Of a DNA stretch of 64,000 nt, positions 42,401-51,710 are shown piece after piece (position 1 is the first letter of the stretch; each line of letters opens with the position of its first letter). The DNA lies in the NCBI GenBank assembly GCA_015179125.1, contig WHVA01000448.1, forward strand, positions 30,482 through 94,481. Direction: 5' to 3'. This DNA comes from Gautieria morchelliformis. Its lineage: Eukaryota; Basidiomycota; Agaricomycetes; Gomphales; Gomphaceae. The notes beneath the pieces are model-generated. The model searched no databases. It was given only the letters and a program-made list of their open reading frames with translations, and was not told the origin of the DNA. A program made the translations under genes and the position numbers.

Positions 42401-43540
42401 ACCACCACAGCGTACCATCCGCAGGGTGACGGACAGACGGAACGGGTCAATCAGGAGTTGGAGCAATATCTCTGCCTCTTTGTCAATGAGAGGCAGGACG
42501 ATTGGGATGAGTTACTTCCACTGGCGGAATTCCAATACAACAACCATGTCCATTCCGCCACACAGCAGACTCCCTTCATGCTTGACTCCGGACGACACCC
42601 GCGGATGGGCTTTGAACCACGCCAGGCTGACTCCCGACTCGAGACGGTCAATGAGTTCCGAGACCGCATGGACTCCACCCTTTCGGAAGCCAAGTCAGCC
42701 CTTGCGAAGGCCAAGGATGACATGGCAAGGTACTACAACCAACGCCGGGTTCCTGCCCCAGAGTACCAAGTTGGAGACAAGGTGTATCTAGATGCAAGTG
42801 ACATCCGCACCACACGCCCTTTGCAGAAGCTTGCCCACCGCTACCTTGGGCCCTTCACAGTGACACGGAGGGTTGGACGGAATGCATACCGACTCCGGCT
42901 TCCGATGTCCATGTCCCGCCTCCACCCCATCTTCAGCGTGGTGAAGTTACTCCCTATGCTTGAGGATCCAATTCCAGGTCGGAAGGCTCGTCCGCCACCT
43001 CCGCCGGAAATTGTAGATGGGGAAGAGCACTATGTGGTGGAACAGATCCTGGACAGCCGGTTTGTGCGAGGACGACTCCAATTCCTCGTGAAATGGGTAG
43101 GGTATGGATACGAAGAGAATTCGTGGGTCCCGGAGCAAGATGTTTCCGCTCCAGACAAACTCCATGAGTTCTATAGGACACACCCAGGTGCCCCTCGCCG
43201 AATCCGCTCGTTGGCATTTCAATCCCTCGTGTCCCATGCTTCGAGGACGCAGCACGCTAAGGGGGGGGTGATGTCAGGGGACACCCTGTTTTCCATTTCC
43301 AGTTCCGACACCGCACCCAGTTCCGACTCCATTTCCGACTCCGCTTCCGGTTCCGATTCCATCTCCGCCTCCGCTTTCGGAAATGATTCCGCTTCTGGGA
43401 GAACTTCCACCAGTTCTGTTCACTTTTCCAGTTCCACTCCAATTTCCGACTTCCGCTCTCGGAACAGTGTCGGAAATCAAGCGACTCGCATAATAGGTGG
43501 CATCAAGGGTCGATCAAGGGTCAGGGGGATGCAGGGTTGA
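39457..43540 (+). pseudogene. Chromovirus 3 Pol with LTR-encoded tail
   Basis: 39457-40161: protease ([13 protein letters not shown]). Small indels near 40135, 40310, 40448 and 40551 break the linker and RT start. 40553-42040: long open RT-RNase H stretch with CIYLDDILIFT, FVNFYRRFIKD and DHKNLEYF. About 110 bp are deleted near 42030, removing the integrase HHCC zinc domain (only CDLCLQ remains). 42041-43540: integrase Asp (SVDFIVELP), frameshift near 42275, second Asp (SDRGPQF) and Glu (TERVNQELE). The chromodomain follows (HYVVEQILDSR, FLVKWVGY, SWVPEQ). The last 89 codons lie in the 3' LTR and encode SGDTLFSISSSDT-type Ser/Asp repeats. Confidence 0.9.
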
Positions 43541-43752
43541 TGGCGGGTGCCAAGTGTTGTCCCTGGCTGCGCAGCGTAGTATAATACGGGCTCGCTGACA
43601 TTGGGGGTCCTTAGACTTTTCTCTTTGGATTTCCCCTTGTCAGGTGAGAATCCCCTCCCTTGTATACTCTGTTCATTTATACAGACTTTGGATTTCCCCT
43701 TGTCAGTTGTGTGGTAGTGTGATCTCCACAACCAGCCAGGGTTGCCCTTACA
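43272..43752 (+). repeat. 3' LTR of chromovirus 3
   Basis: 481 bp, preceded by the purine tract ggggggggtga and ending ttaca. Includes the Pol stop codon at 43538-43540. Confidence 0.94.
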
Positions 43753-45145
43753 TTTTTGAACTATCCTGCGGTTGATCGCCACGCGACAAACCGATAGTGG
43801 ATTCAAAGCAATCGTGAAAAAGATCGCTGAGTTGACGACTAAACATCGTTGAGACCCTCTAGTAGACCTTCTACTGTCGGCTGCGAGCATGATGATTCCA
43901 TGCAGTCAAAGACAGACACGAGCGACGAGCTCGAGGTCCAGGCCCCAGGGGCAGCCCAGTGACACAACGGCTGACGCTACCCTGGACCAAGAGTCCAGGA
44001 CGGTAGAACACGGGGAGATCGTAGATCTCAGCGCCCTCGTCCCCTCAGTAGAGGACGAGGAAAACCCTGACCACGTCTCGTCCAGCATGGCTGAGGAAGA
44101 GACGACACCGGGCAACGAGCCGGCACCGCCCCCCCATTCCTCTCTGCCCACAGACAAAGGAAAGGGCAGAGAAGTATCGCCGTCGTCAGACGGTAGAGCA
44201 ACAACGTCGAGGCGGGCACAAAGCCATGACTCAAACCGACGCTCACGAAGTTGAGCGACGACGATCGTCCCTGAAGGGGGACGACAGCAAAAAAGACAAG
44301 CCCCAGACGATGGTCAGGACTCGGAATACTCGAGCTCCACTCGCAAGAGCTGGAGGGCTCACGCCATCGACCACGAGACGGCAGAGGCCCTGAACAAACA
44401 GGTGCAGGCTGCGCTGCACCAAAGCACGCTGACGTGCCACAAGCACGATCAGCTGGCATCGCAGCTTGACAACGCCACCGCCGCCCTAATGGCAATCGGC
44501 AAGGAACTCCACCAGGCAGAGGAGATCAGGCTGCAAGACGCAGCCACGCTGGAGGACGTCCAGAAAGCCCTCCGCCCACGCGGGGAACACAACGCAACTC
44601 GTCCGAGCTCGGGACAGTCCGCAGCCAATGAACGCAGTCGCGAAGTGGAAGACCCGCACCGAAAGGAGTGGGACAAGCAGCGAATGCCGCCGCCAGCCGT
44701 CCCGGTCGAACAGGACATAAGGTTCGGGAACGAACCTCAAGGGCAACCGGCTGCCCCAATGGACAGCTGTAAGACAATCCAACAGATCGTTAGGGAGCAG
44801 GTCGCCTCAGAGCCTGACTCTGAAACAACGACTGAGAGCTTAGAGCTCGAAGTCGCACACTGGCAGCATAAAGAAGCCGCAGCCGCGCGCCGCCACACAT
44901 GGGCACTTGAGCTACTAGCGAAGAACGCTGAAGAGACAGTGGCCCACAGCCACACCGCTCAGCTGCCCGACGAGCAGCTCACCCAAGCCGTACAGGATGC
45001 ACAGCAGGCTGCGGATCCGCAACGCAGGACTGACCGGGGAGACCAGGCACACAATGCCCCCGGAACCGAGAGCACAAAATGCTCCCGATCCCGAGCCCGA
45101 TCCAGGCCCCGGGCCCGTCAGGGCATATAACAGCCTGCCCCGCGC
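43753..45145 (+). mobile_element. Family C, copy 2 (leader and gag)
   Basis: Begins tttttgaactatcctg, the sequence that follows the LTR in copy 1 (26848 onward); the LTR itself is missing and chromovirus 3 takes its place. Similarity to copy 1 runs to about 45145 and then stops. Confidence 0.82.
43889..45130 (+). pseudogene. Family C copy 2 Gag
   Basis: N-terminal acidic frame 43889-44254 and main frame 44402-45130, parallel to copy 1. The coiled-coil-like part is complete; the capsid domain and zinc knuckle are not reached because similarity ends at about 45145. The frame then runs into unrelated sequence. Confidence 0.72.
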
Positions 45146-45472
45146 GGCGCCAGGCCCCGTACATCGGGCCTGGCATGGCCCTGCCTCCGCTGGCGGGGAC
45201 AGTTCACCCTCCCTACCCGGGGGAGGGGACGCTCATCCCACTCAGAGATCCACCGATCTCCGAGATGGGCATCCTACCACGGCCAGTAGGAAAGGCCCAA
45301 CAGCGTCGTACTCAATGGTACGATGTCTGCCCGCTCGACGACCCATGCTTCGTCGAACTCATAGTGCGGGCAAAAGAAACGCCGCAGCTCGCGCGTATTC
45401 AAACGCATCGAGCGCGAACAACACGCTCACAATCCCAAAAGGGATTGTCTCGTGATAGCGGGGCCACCGGTA
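45146..45472. other. Unassigned sequence after family C copy 2
   Basis: GC-rich, open in two plus-strand frames, no domain recognised; not matched to family C copy 1. Confidence 0.4.
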
Positions 45473-45580
45473 ATGAGTAACATCTTCAAGCAACAACTCA
45501 CCAACAATGAATGGGCTGTACTGAAGGATATAAAGAATGTATTAGAGGTAGGTCCTGCTCTCTGGCAGATGCTCACAACT
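45473..45580 (+). pseudogene. Possible hAT transposase relic
   Basis: The frame LTNNEWAVLKDIKNVLEVGP resembles the fungal hAT transposase segment 'LTxxEWxxLxxxxxxLEVPH' ahead of the dimerisation region. Only about 30 residues are similar and nothing follows. The nearby hAT element at 4703 shares no obvious sequence with it. Confidence 0.35.
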
Positions 45581-45894
45581 TTTTATTACCTGTATCTTCA
45601 CCCATTTTATTGTCAGATTATAGAAAAGAAGAGGACGAAAGTACATGCCAGTCTTATTGTTGGGATATAAATAAATTTTCTTTTGTCCCTCCCCGAGCGG
45701 CCGCTCCGCCGACGAGAACGCCGATTCTTATTTTTACGCCTCTTCTTATTTTTTCTACCCACTTTTAATATACACTATATCATTATAACTATTCATATAT
45801 ATTACTCTTCTATTAAGCATACGATGTGTGAAAGTTTGTGCTCCTTTGCCCCTGTTTGTCTCGGCTTTCTCTGTTTTTTTTGGGAGCATCGGCT
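45581..45894. other. No gene recognised
   Basis: T-rich and AT-rich stretch with short tracts (45730-45820); nothing supported. Confidence 0.5.
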
Positions 45895-46068
45895 CCATAT
45901 GTCTCACTCTTCGTTCTTCTTTTTTGTCATTAAACCTTTTTGAGCTACAGGTCCATTTGTCTCACTGTCGCTTCATCATTTTTGCTGTGAAACCTTTCCG
46001 TGCATCGTCACCGTTTGTCTCACCGTAGCTTCTTCATTTCAGCCGAGCTCTTGGTTCATCGTTATTGC
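45895..46068 (+). repeat. 58 bp tandem repeat, three units
   Basis: Units start ccatatgtctcac (45895), ccatttgtctcac (45953) and ccgtttgtctcac (46011), an exact 58 bp period with about 60-70% identity; a fourth trace (ccgtttgtctc) is at about 46089. Pyrimidine-rich. Confidence 0.65.
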
Positions 46069-46671
46069 CAACGTTGACTCATGACCAGCCTTCACCGTTT
46101 GTCTCTCTCTCACGTGACCCAGGAAGAGGGAGGTAAGCGGTCGACTAACCATGTCAAGCTCTTTACATCACTCTATTTTCCAATATAGGAAGGATATTGA
46201 CTGCTCTGAGTCGCTACTCATTGTGGTATCTTCTTTGTGTTTCTCCTTTCGCCTCTCGCAGCAGTCACGTACAGATGACGTCGCCAGTCAGTGTCTATGG
46301 TAAGGGGGCGGTTGCATTTGTGCGAGTGGGTTCATAACCATTCCCCAGTTATCTCCCCCCGTTTAATGCACTCCCTTCTTTACTACAGATTTATTCTCAG
46401 TCAGGGACTTTAATTGCGGTCAGTTCACAAGGGGGTCTCGTTCGCGTAGACCCAAATCCGTGCAGTGCGAGCAGGAAGAGGTAGCTAACTCTAAATTGTG
46501 TTGATTTATTTCAGGTCAGACGTAGTGAGTAGTGTTTATATTTTTGCTTGCAGTGACCACTTAACGCTGCTGCTAGCGTGGTATACCTCGCCACAATTCA
46601 TGCTGCTCAACGCTCATTTACCCTTTCAGTCCAGGAAGTTAAAATGTTTCGTTCATTTGTACAAATTTCAG
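46069..46671. other. No gene recognised; several intron-like acceptors
   Basis: Pyrimidine-rich acceptors ending in cag occur at about 46516, 46555, 46629 and 46671, suggesting small exons of a plus-strand gene, but I could not join them into a supported frame. Confidence 0.35.
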
Positions 46672-46930
46672 CTCCAAGACACGCAAGCTGCGTCGCTTGG
46701 GAGTGATCGATAAATCGGTTCACGTCGACCCTGTGATTCTGGATGTACCATTGGAAGACTTTTGGATCGACAGCTTCGAATGTGAGCTTTGTGAGTGGAA
46801 GGCACCGAATAATACGACAGCGGAGATCTTTGAAGACCAATGTCAGAATGTGCAGGGGTTGTCCTTACGAACCGGTGCACTGGATCTAGACATATGTGTC
46901 GTCCAGTATACGAAAAATAAGAGAGAATAA
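46672..46930 (+). CDS. Possible 3' exon of an unknown gene
   Basis: After the acceptor tttcag at 46666-46671 an open frame of about 86 codons reads SKTRKLRRLGVIDK, then VILDVPLEDFWIDSFECELC and ends YTKNKRE. It has a compact mix of hydrophobic and acidic residues and one CxxC-like pair (CELC). No family recognised. The 5' exons would lie at 46140-46630. It may be a chance frame. Confidence 0.28.
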
Positions 46931-47076
46931 ATAGTCATTAGGAGAACGGTTTATATGAGTCCTCGGTCCAGGTCAGACATAAAATCCACAAGACAAAAAC
47001 AGAAAGCGAGGGCGGAGGGGAAGCATAGACACCCGCTGTCATCATCAAGTTTATATTTTTTTTTCCAGCGCCACTA

Positions 47077-47545
47077 TTGTATTGTCGTGTAATAACTACC
47101 TGCAAGTCGACCCATCAGAGTCAACATGGGTATCTTCTGTACGAACATAACGGCTTCTCCCATTTTAGAGCCTCCGTGTCGGAACCGGCCCAACACAGCC
47201 AAGTCGAACAGACGCGGTGTGCTACAGAGAGGCTGCACATGATACACAGCCGCCATGTAGCAGACCACGACTATTTGACTTGGCTGCATCGGGACGGTTC
47301 AGAGGTAGTGAAAAAGGCTTGGTGCAAATCGTGGGAGGACCGCGGGAGGTCCACCACCTTTTTCATCCTTCGGGATGACATAATTTTTGCTTCCGGTGCC
47401 CTTCCCCTGTCTGCGCCTACCCGCCCTCCTCTTTCATCAGCCTCCTGTGCCCCTCCTCTTTCCCAAGAGTACACTACTCAACGCTTGAATGACGCGCTCA
47501 TTGGACTTGAGAAGAGTTCCAATAAGCTCTTCATCTTCTACAAGG
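47077..47545 (+). CDS. Possible exon of an unknown gene
   Basis: The plus frame contains YLTWLHRDGSEVVKKAWCKS and, after a Pro/Ser-rich stretch, QRLNDALIGLEKSSNKLFIF. It ends at tacaag|gtaagg (about 47543), a good donor site. Beyond it the frame becomes low complexity. No family recognised; start not determined. Confidence 0.28.
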
Positions 47546-48520
47546 TAAGGAATGACCCTCCACCCCCGTCAAACACGCGCCATCTCCTCCTCGCCACCCG
47601 CGCACACCCGCCGCACCAAGCCGCGCGCTCCCATCCCCGCTCAGCTGTGCATCCCCCACACCCTTGCCGACCTCCGCTGCGCGTCCGTCCGTCTTCGATT
47701 TGGCCCTTACCCTGGGGACGCACATCGTGGACTGGATGGTCGAGGGGAACGTCGAGGCTGCACACCGCATATCCGGAGAGCTACGCACCCAGCGCACCCA
47801 GCGCAACTCACCCCTCCCCTCACCCGCTCACGCATGTTTGCCCCTACAGTCCCCCCGCGAGCATGCCCACACTGGCCTCCGTCGATGATGGACGCGACAC
47901 GGTGGGCCATCGTAGATGCTGCGCGATGCCACGCGCAGTTGTTGGCGTTGATGTGTGTCTGGGCTTGGCCTGTCACTGGTTGAGTAAAGTACGTTTACCG
48001 TACGTCCGACGTTACTGAACACTGTTCAAAGGGGGAAACTTGAGCTTCTCTTCTCTATGCCTCGATACCTGGCTGCAGTACCTGATCATACGGTCCCCAT
48101 CACTTCTCTTATCTATGCCTCGATCCCTGGATGCAGTACCCGATCTCCGCTCCTTTCATCCTTTGACATTCTATTATCTCCTCCAACGCACGCACCCGCT
48201 CCACGTCACCTTCCACCCCCCATCAAATGCGCCCCGTCTCTTCCTTGCCACCCGCGCACACTCGCCGCAGCAAGCCGCGCGCTCCCATCTCCACCCAGCT
48301 GCGCATCCCCCACACCCTCACCGACCTCCACCGCGCGTACGTCCATCCTCGATTTGGCCCTCACCCTGGGGCCGCTCGTCGTGGACTGGATGGTGGAGGG
48401 GGACATCGAGGCTGCGCACCGCATATCCAGAGAGGTACGCACCCTGCGCAACTCACCCCTTGCCTCACCCGCTCACGCATGTCTGCCCCTACTGTCCCCC
48501 GCGAGCACGTCCACACTTGC
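47545..48520 (+). repeat. Direct duplication, two ~300 bp copies 0.65 kb apart
   Basis: 47555-47810 and 48210-48465 share long stretches: gccacccgcgcaca, ccgcgcgctcccatc, catcccccacaccct, gatttggccct, gtggactggatggt, cgaggctgc. Both encode DLALTLG..(I/V)VDWMVEG..EAAHRIS in the same relative frame, so a short protein-coding exon was probably duplicated. Identity of that exon is unknown. Confidence 0.7.
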
Positions 48521-48770
48521 TTCCGTATTATCGCCAGGCGGGTTTTCCAGCGCTGGCACCCATATGCGTGGGGTGCGTTCTCTCTCTCACACACTGTCCT
48601 ATACTTACCCTACGCTGCAGAGGTGATCGTCTCTGTTATGCATCGTTCGACGAGTAGGGAGGCAAAAAACAATGTAGTCTGCTATTAATACACATGGTTG
48701 GCTGAATGGTGAACTGCTTCGTCTCCTGCTTCAATTCGCTTTCACTATTGTGTACCCATCACCGGTACCT

Positions 48771-49121
48771 TCATCCATCGTTGTTGACTATTTCCAGTAA
48801 GTGGCCTCTCACGCATTGGATATGATTGGCGATATGCGTTAAAGCTTCCACAGGCACAGGAAGCGTCGTCACTTCATACTCCAGGATTTCAATGTCTCTC
48901 AGCAACGGCAACGTGCGGTCTCTAGCAGAGAGACCGCGAAGATGGTAAGGAGGGTGCATAGTCTCGAAGACTTCGATCAGTTGGTCCACTGCGGTCTCCA
49001 TTGAGACTTCGGGGCGACTGGTCTGAAATAGATGTTAGCCGTTCTCACGTGTGGAGTTCAGTTGTCGTACATTTCTACTCCTGCCCCTTTTCTCTGTTGC
49101 TTTAGTTGTGCGCCCGGGCAT
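48771..49121 (-). CDS. Small basic-to-helical protein, two exons
   Basis: Model: exon 1 49121-49071 (17 codons), intron 49070-49023 (48 bp, gtac...cag with a ctaac branch site), exon 2 49022-48771; both phases fit and give 100 residues. The N-terminus is short and basic (MPGRTTKATEKRGRSRN). The rest looks helical (METAVDQLIEVFETMHPPY, PVPVEALTHIANHIQCVR). TATAAATA sits at 49180-49173, 52-59 bp from the ATG. It is divergent from the gene at 49451 with ~330 bp between them. No family recognised. The codon structure, branch site and TATA box make it one of the more convincing unknown genes here. Confidence 0.6.
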
Positions 49122-49450
49122 GTGAGTGGTTGATGTGAAACTGATTGAGTGGTAGTAGGGGTTCTGGATAAGTATTTATATTGTTTAGTTGACGCAAAGT
49201 CGCTGTCTTTCGGTTGTCTCATGTCGTGCCGTCATTGGAAATGTTTACAGATGAGACATGTCATTAGAATTTAAGTCATTACAAATCCAACCAAGGTTCA
49301 TGGCTGTAGAATGGATGTGGCTATCTGAAACATACTTACAAATGTGATCCGTGTTTTGGGTGTTCTGGGTTGGTGCATGATATGGGACATGATCACGTGA
49401 TTTCTGGAGTATAAGTTCACAGTCCAGGCCATAGTTTTTGTACTATACAT
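49122..49450. promoter_or_regulatory. Divergent promoter between the two small genes
   Basis: Carries tataaata (minus, 49173-49180) for the left gene and tataag (49410-49415, 36-41 bp from the ATG) for the right gene. A palindromic E-box-like site atcacgtgat lies at 49392-49401. Confidence 0.5.
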
Positions 49451-50328
49451 ATGTCTACCGTCAATCTAACTGCCAACTTATGTCTTACCGGGGGTCGTCG
49501 TCAGACGGCGTCTCCTACTTACTACTGTCATTATAACACTGTCTTGCAGACCTGCCATGAGGACGTGGTAATCCCCGTCGACCTCCGTGTTTATAGTCCT
49601 CCTGGGGAATGTCTGTTGCCAGATAACACTGTTGCCCGCATTGTCGGCCGCATCTTCGCCCCCCCATCTTCCAAGGTTTTGATGGATGTGTTATCTATTG
49701 TACCATATCCTGGAGATCCAAAGGCCGACAATTATGAAGATAACATTCTAGATGACACGTATGTGGCCATTTGGGGGGTGGGGGCTGTGATCAATAATGC
49801 GGAGTATGGAGCAGATTCTAAGACGCGCTTTTTTAACTTGGCTGCCTCTGACTATGTTCAAGATGGCACAAAGTCGTTCATGTTGGGGTTTGTGTCTTAT
49901 CTGTTTTTTTTTTTTGTGGTGTCAGTGTTCACTTTTGGGTGACCAGTTGTATTTATGATGGCAACTCTGTTCGTTGGAGTCGCACCCCAGCTCCTAACAT
50001 AAACACTGCGATTTATGTGTATGGGTTGCTGAAGGATGTTAATGAGCAGGGGAACCTGTCCATTGTTGTGGATCATGTTGCTTTGAGCCTTGGGTCTGGA
50101 ACAATTGCTGGGAGGGGGGGAGGTGGTCCAGACAGGGGTGATAAAGGCAGTCGCCGTCGCAGGAAATTCGCAGCTGCAGCTGTTGATGAATATAGGGCAG
50201 ATGATGTCAATCAAAGGGATGACACCAGCGTGCCTGCCACGTACAGCCCCTCAAAGGAAACTATGGCATCTGTGGCTGATGATTCCTCCAATTTGATGAC
50301 TAGGAGTGGTAAGCGTCGTGCGACGTAG
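49451..50328 (+). CDS. Unknown protein, candidate OB-fold, one intron
   Basis: Model: exon 1 49451-49887, intron 49888-49925 (38 bp, T-rich), exon 2 49926-50328; 840 coding bases, 279 residues. Exon joining gives SFMLG|VHFWVTSC. The N-terminal ~200 residues look like β-rich strands (VVIPVDLRVYSPPG, TVARIVGRIFAPP, TYVAIWGVGAVI, LSIVVDHVALSLG), compatible with an OB-fold nucleic-acid-binding protein. The last 70 residues are Gly/Arg-rich and basic (GRGGGGPDRGDKGSRRRRK), suggesting nuclear nucleic-acid contact. No family recognised; the OB-fold idea is an inference from the strand pattern. A repeat shared with the inverted Helitron copy starts 157 bp downstream. Confidence 0.6.
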
Positions 50329-50484
50329 ACGCCTTAACATATTTTGTCTTAGTGTTTACATGTATTTTTTGACATCCATGTGTATTCTCTGCAGATTTGT
50401 AAATTTATTATTGTCTGTGATACTTCTTGAGGATGGCATGCATGTGTACTCTCAGCAGATTTATGTGGACAGAACTGACCAGGA

Positions 50485-50570
50485 GGATGTGATAGCCTGG
50501 ATGACACCTACATCTCAGTGCATTGACTGATGGTTACAGGTGACATCAGACTAGGAAAACCATTAGTAAA
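50485..50570 (+). repeat. Segment shared with 37555-37615 (inverted)
   Basis: gatagcctggatgacacc and cagtgcattgactgatggttac occur in both. It marks the left limit of similarity between the two Helitron-block copies. Confidence 0.8.
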
Positions 50571-51280
50571 TACCATAAGGAAATCAGGAAGCATCATTTC
50601 AAGAACACATCGACGCAGAAACCATGTGTCGTCTGGCTCTCACCCTCCCGGGCATCCTGGGCAGGTATCAGTTGTGGGTATGTCTTGGATCCGAGCACAG
50701 AACAAACAGGCGTGCAGATCCCTTGCCTATGGATGAATTACTATTCGAACACTGCGCGCCTAGGAAATTAATGGCCAGCTAACCAGGAAAATATACTGCA
50801 TCTGGTCGCCGCGGCTGATACCTAGGCACGGGAAGAAGCTGTCTCAGAGCGTCCGTCTCTTCTGTTACATAGCTGTGATGGAGACGACGATTCCTTCCTG
50901 GTGGATATGTAGCCCAGGCTTCGAGGTCCAAGTACAAACTGTATGTTAAAGTTGCTCTGGATGCCTCCAATATCGCCTGTGTGAACCACCTTGCCTCGCG
51001 CGTGAACCACTGCATGGGCTCAACTGTCACAGCTTCTTTTTAGGCAGGCCCCAAACAGGACATGGGCATTGCCACGGCATGAGGTAGCTGTGCTGGACTG
51101 TCACATTTCACCCTAAACATTGACTCGGCACAATGGCTGAAGCTCTGCCAGGTCTCACAGTAGCAGGTAAGTTGGCGTCGTCATCTGTGTGCCTTACGGA
51201 CAGGTTGCTCGACATGAAATCGAAAATCACAAAACGTTCAGACCTGACACTGTTCTATACATTTCGGTTCTTTCTTCCCA
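50571..51280. other. Gene-poor, two weak candidates
   Basis: A minus frame 51030-50779 (83 codons, Tyr/Arg-rich) has no domain. On the plus strand atggctgaagctctgcc (51131) is followed by a good donor cag|gtaagt, a possible first exon, but no second exon was found. Confidence 0.3.
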
Positions 51281-51282
51281 AG

Positions 51283-51612
51283 ACAGAGCAGGTTTAAATC
51301 CAAGCCTCCGCCAGAGCTCACATAGGTATGCAGGGGTGTTCTAATTTGCTGCGCCGGATGGACCGGCTTGGGTTAGAAAGAGGGCGATGACACGTAAAAC
51401 CAATAACTTCTCCCGTAGGATGCGAAGATTACACGGGGCCGTGTCCGGTTACTAATGCTGAGACAACGCTGTATAAACTGCAACCCTTTCTTTAAGACAT
51501 CACATCCTTACCCTCGGACTTTATCGGAGTGACGACATTGTCTCATCCCAAGATAGGGGCGCGATATCTGGCAAGTTTTAGTTGATGAACCTTATCATTC
51601 AGATGGTCTGCA
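51283..51612 (+). repeat. Extra partial copy of the Helitron leader
   Basis: acagagcaggtttaaatcc through cattcagatggtctgc is ~93% identical to 53806-54132 and to the inverted copy near 35400-35730. This stretch therefore occurs three times in the window. Confidence 0.85.
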
Positions 51613-51644
51613 GTTTAATTTTATCAGGGGGTACATACAGGGAT

Positions 51645-51710
51645 TCACCTATCACGGAATATCAGTGGCACCAGCGAGTTGTTCCGAGTCGAAGGCCACC
51701 AAAACTAACA
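51645..51710 (-). repeat. Dispersed short repeat (copy 3, inverted)
   Basis: ggattcacctatcacggaat...gtcgaaggccac is the complement of 37490-37550 and includes the core also found at 3335. Confidence 0.5.

Larger units (their letters stand above)
37620..43752 (+). mobile_element. Chromovirus 3, full length without target duplication
   Basis: 6133 bp with two 481 bp LTRs (37620-38100, 43272-43752) that differ at about 6 positions. The left flank atcac belongs to the Helitron block and the right flank ttttt to family C, so there is no target duplication. Gene order is gag, protease, RT, RNase H, integrase, chromodomain. The missing duplication plus unrelated flanks point to recombination between two insertions, or to an assembly join. 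Confidence 0.93.

Noticed and set aside
51131..51180. First exon of a plus-strand gene (MAEALPGLTVAG followed by gtaagt)
   Set aside because: No second exon could be found; kept only as a remark.
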